Origin: Alopecurus myosuroides
Lineage: Eukaryota > Streptophyta > Magnoliopsida > Poales > Poaceae
DNA: 64,000 bases
Assembly (NCBI GenBank): GCA_028641055.1
Contig: CM054059.1
Span: 107,954,263-108,018,262, forward strand
Direction of reading: 5' to 3'
Shown: in pieces, positions 58,201 to 64,000 of the stretch
How positions within the stretch are numbered: position 1 is the stretch's first letter
Layout of the letters: each line of letters opens with the position of its first letter
The notes under the pieces: generated by a model
Database searches by the model: none
Told to the model about the DNA's origin: nothing
Seen by the model: only the letters and a program-made list of their open reading frames with translations
Position numbers and translations under genes: made by a program

Positions 58201-59696
58201 CCTGCGTGGCCACCAGTGCCACTGACTGGTGGGCCACTGTGCGGGGAGAAAATCTCCAAAATAATTGCGCGTCCGGGACTCGAACCCACGACCGCTCGCT
58301 GCGCGCTCGACACTCTGAACCAGTTGCGCTGTCGCGCTGCGTTTGACAGATACAGAGACGGAAACAGGTTGAGGTTCAGATCCGCACGACATCTGACGAA
58401 ACTGACGAACCAAACCTTCCTCGACGCGACAGAAACTTCACCGGCGGCGATCACCGTGTGCTCGCGCGCTAGGGACTGGATCTGGTGGTGCAAAACGTGC
58501 GTGGATGCACAGAGAGGAGAGAGGGGAGGAGCTGGTGGAGCTCACCAACGTGGTCGTCGTCGCAGAGTGTGGATGACGACGGATGACGACGGCGGCCGCG
58601 GCGGTGTCGAAGACGACGGTGAGGAATCAGTAGCTCTCCGGGCTCCCGCAGGTGTTCAACGCGTAGAGGAAGAAGTGGCGACTCGGTTTCAGTAGGTGGA
58701 CAGGGGGTGGAGAGGCTAGGTGGGCGGCGCCATGGCGAAATTCAGAGGAGCTGCCGCCGGGGAGAAATCAGAGAGGGGGGAAGCGGCGACAGAGAGAGAG
58801 GATGGCGGCGCGGCGCGGGGAGCGAGGGAGTCTAGGGCTAGGGCGTCTGCCCGGGGGCTAGGGGGGATAAATAGAGGTGCGGGGGCGCTGGTGGCCGTCC
58901 GGCGCCGCCGTACGCCGACGTGGCGCGCGCGGATGCGCGCCGTACCTCGGACAGAAGAAGCGCACGCTTCTCCAAGCGGTACGCGAGGGTAAGGCGGGCT
59001 GGGCTGCGCGCGCGTAGGCTTAGGTGGGCTTGGGCTTGCTTATCTGCCGCGCGCGCTGCGTTTTCTTTTCTTTTTCTATTTTTCTGTTTTATTTTTTTTT
59101 GCTGAAAACAGAATGGGAAGAAATTGATAAGTTCTTGTTTAGGAAAAATTTCAGAAAAATTAGGTTAGGATATTTAGGTAATTAGAAAACAATTTCCAAG
59201 ATTGGTTTGCAAAAAGTTGACATTTTAAAATAATGTTTGTATTTGAAACCAAATTGAATGAATTCTAATATTGATTAATATTAAGAAAACAGAGCATTTT
59301 TTATAGGGTGGCCCCTATAGATTAAATGTTTGAAATTAGTTGATTTGCTTAGAGATTTCATAAACTCAAGTGGGTTGTTGTTTGATGACTTGGATTTGAA
59401 ATGGTAGATGATTTGAATTAATTGATTGAAATAAACCCAACAATTTAATGAGTGATCAACATGGAATAAAATGGTTGTTTTCATTTGTTAATTTTATTCC
59501 AAAAGTTGTAACAGATCAAGTATGAAATAACCATTTGAAATTTGTTTGAGTTTGATTATGAAAACAAGATAAAACAGATGCAAAACAAATAGTAACAATT
59601 GCAAACAAATGATTAAACATGATGACATGATGCAATACTTGGAATAAAACAATAAATCAAACATTCTAAGGGGTATTTCATACTTGGGATGTTACA
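55231..59696 (-). repeat. Long 3' LTR of chromovirus (about 4.5 kb)
   Basis: On - starts TGTAACATCCCAAGTATG, straight after the polypurine tract, and ends GGGTGCGACA at 55231. No convincing protein within. 57100-58100 is strongly AT-rich; 58130-59060 is GC-rich. A TATTTAT-like element is on - at 58867-58873, which reads as a better TATA box (GATAAATAG) on +. It includes a tRNA-like segment at 58266-58340. The long length fits Tekay-clade LTRs; I cannot exclude a nested insertion within it because the partner LTR is outside the window. Confidence 0.65.
58266..58340 (-). other. tRNA-like sequence with pol III A and B boxes
   Basis: On - it has an A-box-like TGGTTCAGAGTG (58322-58311) and a perfect B box GGTTCGAGTCC (58286-58276), spaced as in tRNA genes. 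The outer arms (GCGCG and CGCGC) can pair as a short acceptor stem. The T-stem has one mismatch and the anticodon arm is poor. Probably a tRNA-derived relic in the LTR, not a functional tRNA. Confidence 0.45.
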
Positions 59697-59734
59697 AAAC
59701 GCCCCCCCTTGAAGGAATCGCGCCCCGAGATTCC

Positions 59735-62700
59735 TTACTGAGAAGTGAAAAGGTCCGGATACTTCTTGCGAAGATCCTCTTCGGTCTCCCACGTTGCCTC
59801 TTTATCGGAATGATGCGACCATTGGACTTTCAAGAACTTGGTGCTCTTGTTGCGAGTCTTACGCTCGGTCTCATCGAGAATACGAATAGGGTGCTCCTCA
59901 TAAGATAGATCATCTTGCAGTTCAATGGAATCATGATCAACTGCACGATCTGGATCTTTGAAACACTTCTTGAGTTGTGACACGTGGAACACATCGTGCA
60001 CCTTGGATAGTTTTTCTGGAAGTTCAAGACGATAAGCATTTTCTGCCCGCCTTGAGAGAATGTTGAAAGGACCAATATATCTTGGTGCAAGCTTTCCCTT
60101 CACACCAAAACGATGAGTGCCTCTGAGGGGAGTTACACGGAGATATGCCTTATCACCAGGTGCATAGATCATATCCCTGTGCTTGCTATCATAATAGCTC
60201 TTCTGACGAGACTGAGCAATCCTGAGATTGTCATGAATGATACGAACTTTCTCCTCGGCTTCCTTAACAATGTCAGGGCCTAAAAGTGAACGTTCACCAG
60301 CTCCAGACCAATTGATTGGACTTCTGCATCTGCGACCATACAGTGCCTCAAATGGTGCCATGCCTAGGCTTGCCTGGTAGCTGTTGTTGTAGGAGAATTC
60401 AGCATATGGAAGGCAATCCTCCCATTTCATGCCAAAGGAGAGACCACATGCTCTGAGCATATCCTCGAGAATCTGATTGACTCTTTCGACTTGTCCCTGA
60501 GACTGAGGGTGATAAGCTGTGCTGAACAGAAGTTTGGTGCCCAATGCTTCTTGAAAACTCTTCCAGAAATGAGAAGTGAAGATACTTCCACGGTCTGAGC
60601 TTATTTCCAATGGAACACCATGAAGAGGAACAACCTTTGCTGTGTAGAGCTCTGCTAACTGGCTAGCTGAGATAGTTTCCTTGACAGCAAAGAAGTGAGC
60701 TACCTTAGTGAGACGATCAATAACAACGAAGATTGCATCGTTGCCCTTTTTGGACGTTGGAAACCCAGTAACGAAGTCCATTTCAATCATGTCCCACTTC
60801 CACTCAGGAATTTTCAGAGGTTGGAGTAGACCGGCTGTTTTCTGATGGACTGCCTTAACACGTTGACAAACGTCGCATTCAGAAACGTATTGAGCAATTT
60901 CACGTTTCATGCCAGGCCACCAATACAGAGTCTTGAGATCCTGGTACATCTTTGTACTTCCAGGGTGAATGGATAGAGGAGTTTCATGAGCCTCCTTGAG
61001 AATGATATCCTTGAGACTTTGAATCTGAGGAACTGCAATGCGTCCATCGAAGAACACAGTTCCCTTGTCATCAATTGAGAAGGACTTGAATTTATCATTG
61101 CCTTCCTTGATGTGCTCTACAATCTTCTTGATTTCAGTATCACGAAGTTGTTCAGAACGAATCTTGTCCTCAAGAGTTGGACTGGCTGTCAAGCTAGCAA
61201 GGTATCCTTCAGGGACAAGACCAAGGTTCAGCTTCTGGAATTCTTCATGAAGTGGAGGTTGGCTTTCCATGATCATGAGATTATTGCAATATGACTTGCG
61301 ACTGAGAGCATCGGCCATAACATTAGCCTTGCCTGGAGTGTAAGAAATGGTGAGATCAAAGTCCTTAATCTTTTCAATCCATCTCCTTTGCCTGAGGTTC
61401 AGATCTGGCTGAGTGAAGATATATTTCAGACTCTTATGATCAGAAAAAATTTCAGTTTTGTTACCCAACAAGTATTGTCTCCATTTCTTGAGGGCAAACA
61501 CAACTGCTGCAAGTTCAAGATCATGTGTGGGATAGTTTTGCTCATGTGGGTTCAACTGACGTGAAGCATAAGCTACAACTTGACGTTCTTGCATAAGAAC
61601 TGCACCCAGACCTTGGAGAGATGCATCGCAGAATATCTGGAAAGGTTTGGTAGTATCTGGGCCAACCAGAACTGGGGTGGAAGTGAGTTTAGCTTTGAGG
61701 AGATTGAAACTCTCATCACATTGTGGAGTCCAAACGAACTTCTTGTCCTTCTTTGTGAGATCAGTGAGAGGTTTGGCAATCTTGGAAAAGTTTTGGACGA
61801 AACGACGGCAATAGCTAGCCAAGCCAAGAAAACTTCTGACTTGCTTCACCGTCTTAGGGGGTTTCCAATCAACAATTGCCTTAACCTTTTCCGGGTCAAT
61901 GGCTATGCCCTTGGCAGAGATGATATGACCAAGATATGCAACTTCTGGAATCCAGAACTCACATTTGGAGAATTTGGCATAAAGACGATGCTCGCGAAGT
62001 TTCATGAGAGTGAGACGAAGGTGTTCTCCATGCTCTTCCTCGGATTTGGAGTAGACTAGAATGTCATCGAGATATACCACAACGAACTTGTCGAGGTATT
62101 CATGGAAGACAGAATTCATGAGTCTTGAGAACGTTGCCGGTGCATTGGTGAGACCAAAGGACATGACAGTGTATTCATATAGACCGTAACGAGTGGTGAA
62201 AGTTGTCTTAGGAATATCTTCCTTTCTGATCTTTATCTGATGGTACCCCATCCTCAAGTCCAACTTTGAGAATATTGAGGCTCCAGCAAGTTGATCAAAA
62301 AGATCATCGATACGAGGAATTGGATACTTGTTCTTGATGGTTTTCTCGTTGAGAGGACGATAGTCAACCACGAGTCTTTTTGTTTGATCCTTCTTGGCAA
62401 CAAACAGAGTTGGGCAACCCCAAGCGGAGGAACTAGGCTGAATGTAACCTTTCTCCATGTACATATCGATTTGCTCCTTCAACAATTTCAGTTCAGGAGG
62501 AGCTATCTTGTATGGATGCTTAGAGATTGGAGCAGTACCTGGATCAAGCTCGATCACGAACTCAACTGCTCTGTCCGGGGGCATCCCTGGCAATTCTTCT
62601 GGAAAGACGTCAGGGAATTCACAAACCACCGGAACATTTTCAATTGCAGGAAGGGGTTTGGCATCGAGGTTGAACAGCTGAACAGAACTTGATCCATATG

Positions 62701-64000
62701 GAGAATAGACTATCTGGCCTGAAGTGTGAGAGAGAGTTATTGACTTTTGAGCACAGTCAATTTTAGCTTTGTGGGTCTTCAACCAATCCATACCCAGAAT
62801 GACATCAATGTCAGAATTTCCCAGCAACATGAGTGAAGCAAGGAATATGCGACCTCCAATTAGGATCTCATTGTCCATGCTTATCTTGGAAGTCAATATT
62901 TGCGGTCCCGGAGAGTGAACAGTCATTTGATTGCTTAGCGGAACCAGAACTAGGTTGTATGCTTTTGCAAAAATCTTTGACACAAAAGAATGCGATGCTC
63001 CGGTATCAAACAACACTTTAGCTGGAATAGATTTTACGGGTAATATACCGAGAACGACGTCAGCAGCTTCCTCAGCTTTGTCGGCCTTGATATGATTCAC
63101 CCTCGCGGTCCTCCCGACAGGCCTGTTGTTGGAGTTGAAGGCTTTAGCCGGGGGAGCACGAACCATTGCCTGGTTGGTGTTGGGGCGAGGAGGTGGAGGT
63201 AGCTGCCTCTGAGTGCACTTATCAGCGTAGTGTCCAGTCTCCTTGCACTTGTAGCAAGTGACGACACGAGGAGGACCTGGCCTTGGCTGCCCCATTGGAA
63301 TCCTCTGACCCTGCATCTGAGATGGGTTGGGTGGGCGGGGACCAAAGCCTGGAGAAGCTTGGGCATTTGGAGCCCGAGTGACAGCACCATTTGGCACCCA
63401 GATGCGGCGCTTCTGCGGAGGGGTGGTCATGTTGGAGGAGGAACCACCCTCACGCGAGTGCTTACGGGACTCCTCGAACGCCTTGCGCCCATTCTCCTCA
63501 TTGAGCGCGGTGTTCACGAGCTCCACGAAGTCCTTGCACTTGACGTTGGTGAGAGCGTACTTTAGTTCCGGGTTAAAACCTCGGCGGAACCTTGCCATCT
63601 TCTTGGCTTCAGTGGACACCTCGTCACCAGCGTATCGAGCGAGACGATTGAACTCGTTCTGGTAGCCGAGGACGTCCAGCTTGCCCTGTTTGAGAGAGCA
63701 GAATTCCTCACGCATCCTTTCCATGAGACCATCTGGGATGTGGTGCTTCAGGAAGGCATCCTTGAAACAACCCCAGGTGATAGGATAGCCAGCTCTCATG
63801 GTCTGGTAGTTCTCCCACCAGGTAGCTGCCTGACCCTTCAGTAGGTAGGTGGCATACTTGACCTTATCTTCCTCAGCAACATGAGCTATCTCCAGAGCCC
63901 TGTTCATCTCCCTGATCCAGTCATCAGCATCCAGAGGCTCACGTGTTGCCACGAAAGCTCTCGGCCCCATGCTCAGAAACTCCTTGATGCTGACTCGCGG
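59735..64000 (-). CDS. Chromovirus gag-pol polyprotein, partial at its N terminus
   Basis: Open from the window edge to TGA at 59735 (1421 codons; a methionine at 63970 is internal, since the frame continues upstream). With residue 1 at that Met: gag with ATWWENYQ near 49-56; CCHC knuckle [14 protein letters not shown] at 239-252; protease DTG at 322-324; RT from about 510 with catalytic [11 protein letters not shown] around 631-641; RNase H from FCDAS (about 785) to MADALSRK; integrase zinc finger and core ([52 protein letters not shown]), GPF motif, and a C-terminal chromodomain ([19 protein letters not shown], then [14 protein letters not shown]). RT before integrase is the Gypsy order, and the chromodomain assigns it to chromoviruses. 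No stop or frameshift is seen, so the element may be young. Start is outside the window. Confidence 0.93.
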   Translation of the reverse strand, partial: PRVSIKEFLSMGPRAFVATREPLDADDWIREMNRALEIAHVAEEDKVKYATYLLKGQAATWWENYQTMRAGYPITWGCFKDAFLKHHIPDGLMERMREEFCSLKQGKLDVLGYQNEFNRLARYAGDEVSTEAKKMARFRRGFNPELKYALTNVKCKDFVELVNTALNEENGRKAFEESRKHSREGGSSSNMTTPPQKRRIWVPNGAVTRAPNAQASPGFGPRPPNPSQMQGQRIPMGQPRPGPPRVVTCYKCKETGHYADKCTQRQLPPPPRPNTNQAMVRAPPAKAFNSNNRPVGRTARVNHIKADKAEEAADVVLGILPVKSIPAKVLFDTGASHSFVSKIFAKAYNLVLVPLSNQMTVHSPGPQILTSKISMDNEILIGGRIFLASLMLLGNSDIDVILGMDWLKTHKAKIDCAQKSITLSHTSGQIVYSPYGSSSVQLFNLDAKPLPAIENVPVVCEFPDVFPEELPGMPPDRAVEFVIELDPGTAPISKHPYKIAPPELKLLKEQIDMYMEKGYIQPSSSAWGCPTLFVAKKDQTKRLVVDYRPLNEKTIKNKYPIPRIDDLFDQLAGASIFSKLDLRMGYHQIKIRKEDIPKTTFTTRYGLYEYTVMSFGLTNAPATFSRLMNSVFHEYLDKFVVVYLDDILVYSKSEEEHGEHLRLTLMKLREHRLYAKFSKCEFWIPEVAYLGHIISAKGIAIDPEKVKAIVDWKPPKTVKQVRSFLGLASYCRRFVQNFSKIAKPLTDLTKKDKKFVWTPQCDESFNLLKAKLTSTPVLVGPDTTKPFQIFCDASLQGLGAVLMQERQVVAYASRQLNPHEQNYPTHDLELAAVVFALKKWRQYLLGNKTEIFSDHKSLKYIFTQPDLNLRQRRWIEKIKDFDLTISYTPGKANVMADALSRKSYCNNLMIMESQPPLHEEFQKLNLGLVPEGYLASLTASPTLEDKIRSEQLRDTEIKKIVEHIKEGNDKFKSFSIDDKGTVFFDGRIAVPQIQSLKDIILKEAHETPLSIHPGSTKMYQDLKTLYWWPGMKREIAQYVSECDVCQRVKAVHQKTAGLLQPLKIPEWKWDMIEMDFVTGFPTSKKGNDAIFVVIDRLTKVAHFFAVKETISASQLAELYTAKVVPLHGVPLEISSDRGSIFTSHFWKSFQEALGTKLLFSTAYHPQSQGQVERVNQILEDMLRACGLSFGMKWEDCLPYAEFSYNNSYQASLGMAPFEALYGRRCRSPINWSGAGERSLLGPDIVKEAEEKVRIIHDNLRIAQSRQKSYYDSKHRDMIYAPGDKAYLRVTPLRGTHRFGVKGKLAPRYIGPFNILSRRAENAYRLELPEKLSKVHDVFHVSQLKKCFKDPDRAVDHDSIELQDDLSYEEHPIRILDETERKTRNKSTKFLKVQWSHHSDKEATWETEEDLRKKYPDLFTSQ

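Larger units (their letters stand above)
55231..64000 (-). mobile_element. Chromovirus (Tekay-like Ty3/Gypsy), 3' portion to window edge
   Basis: Long 3' LTR (55231-59696), polypurine tract AAGGGGGGG (59698-59706 on -), and gag-pol ending in a chromodomain. Inserted into SIRE-like element 2 at 55230; gtgtt (55226-55230) would be the left target duplication. The start of gag and the 5' LTR lie beyond 64000. Confidence 0.85.

Noticed and set aside
58105..58413. 102-aa ORF on - in the chromovirus LTR
   Set aside because: Its middle (AQLVQSVERAASGRGFESR) is the familiar false translation of a tRNA-like T-arm sequence, and it lies across the tRNA-like segment.

Overview
This is repeat-rich DNA from a large grass genome, most likely Triticeae or another Pooideae. 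The evidence is a deep nest of grass-type LTR retrotransposons: Angela/BARE-like and SIRE/Maximus-like Copia, a Tekay-like chromovirus, Tat-like Gypsy, and Gypsy LTRs of the kind beginning TGATACGTC and followed by a tRNA-Asp-type primer site. There are no bacterial-style genes, operons or CRISPR. Almost everything is transposon; only about 17.2-20.0 kb looks low-copy. Calls rest on reading motifs, LTR ends, primer sites and target duplications by eye; no searches were run.
Layout. 1-1929: 3' end of a + strand Gypsy element carrying an antisense, apparently spliced accessory ORF; it sits in the 5' LTR of an old + strand Angela-like Copia (1930-8508 plus 17043-17179). The 3' LTR of that relic was split by a very young, apparently intact Angela-like Copia on the - strand (8509-17037, target duplication TCGTA, two LTR mismatches seen, 1327-codon gag-pol). 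17180-20032: a degenerate GC-rich coding remnant, a possible small gene and a cluster of short repeats. 20033-22584: - strand Copia 3' half. 22585-25436: a Gypsy 5' LTR with an opposite-strand solo LTR of apparently the same family inside. 25437-32710: a non-autonomous LTR element with a non-gag ORF. 32711-34364 and 46092-46607: one - strand Gypsy pol split by a SIRE-like Copia (34365-46091, TSD GGTGA). 46608-47344: two LTR fragments. 47345-55230: a second SIRE-like Copia, itself interrupted by a chromovirus (55231 to beyond the right edge).
Most notable signal. Both SIRE-like elements carry a third ORF downstream of pol that appears to be its own transcription unit: an array of CCGG-flanked palindromes (consensus CCGGAATATTCCGG), a TATA box, a tiny first coding exon (7 or 10 nt), a GT-AG intron holding more of the palindromes, and one long exon that joins in frame. 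The same array lies just upstream of the TATA box in each LTR. In both elements this ORF is open while gag-pol is broken. The antisense ORF at the left edge has a similar layout (TATA, short exon, GT-AG intron, long exon), so accessory genes with their own promoter and intron recur here in two unrelated retrotransposon lineages.
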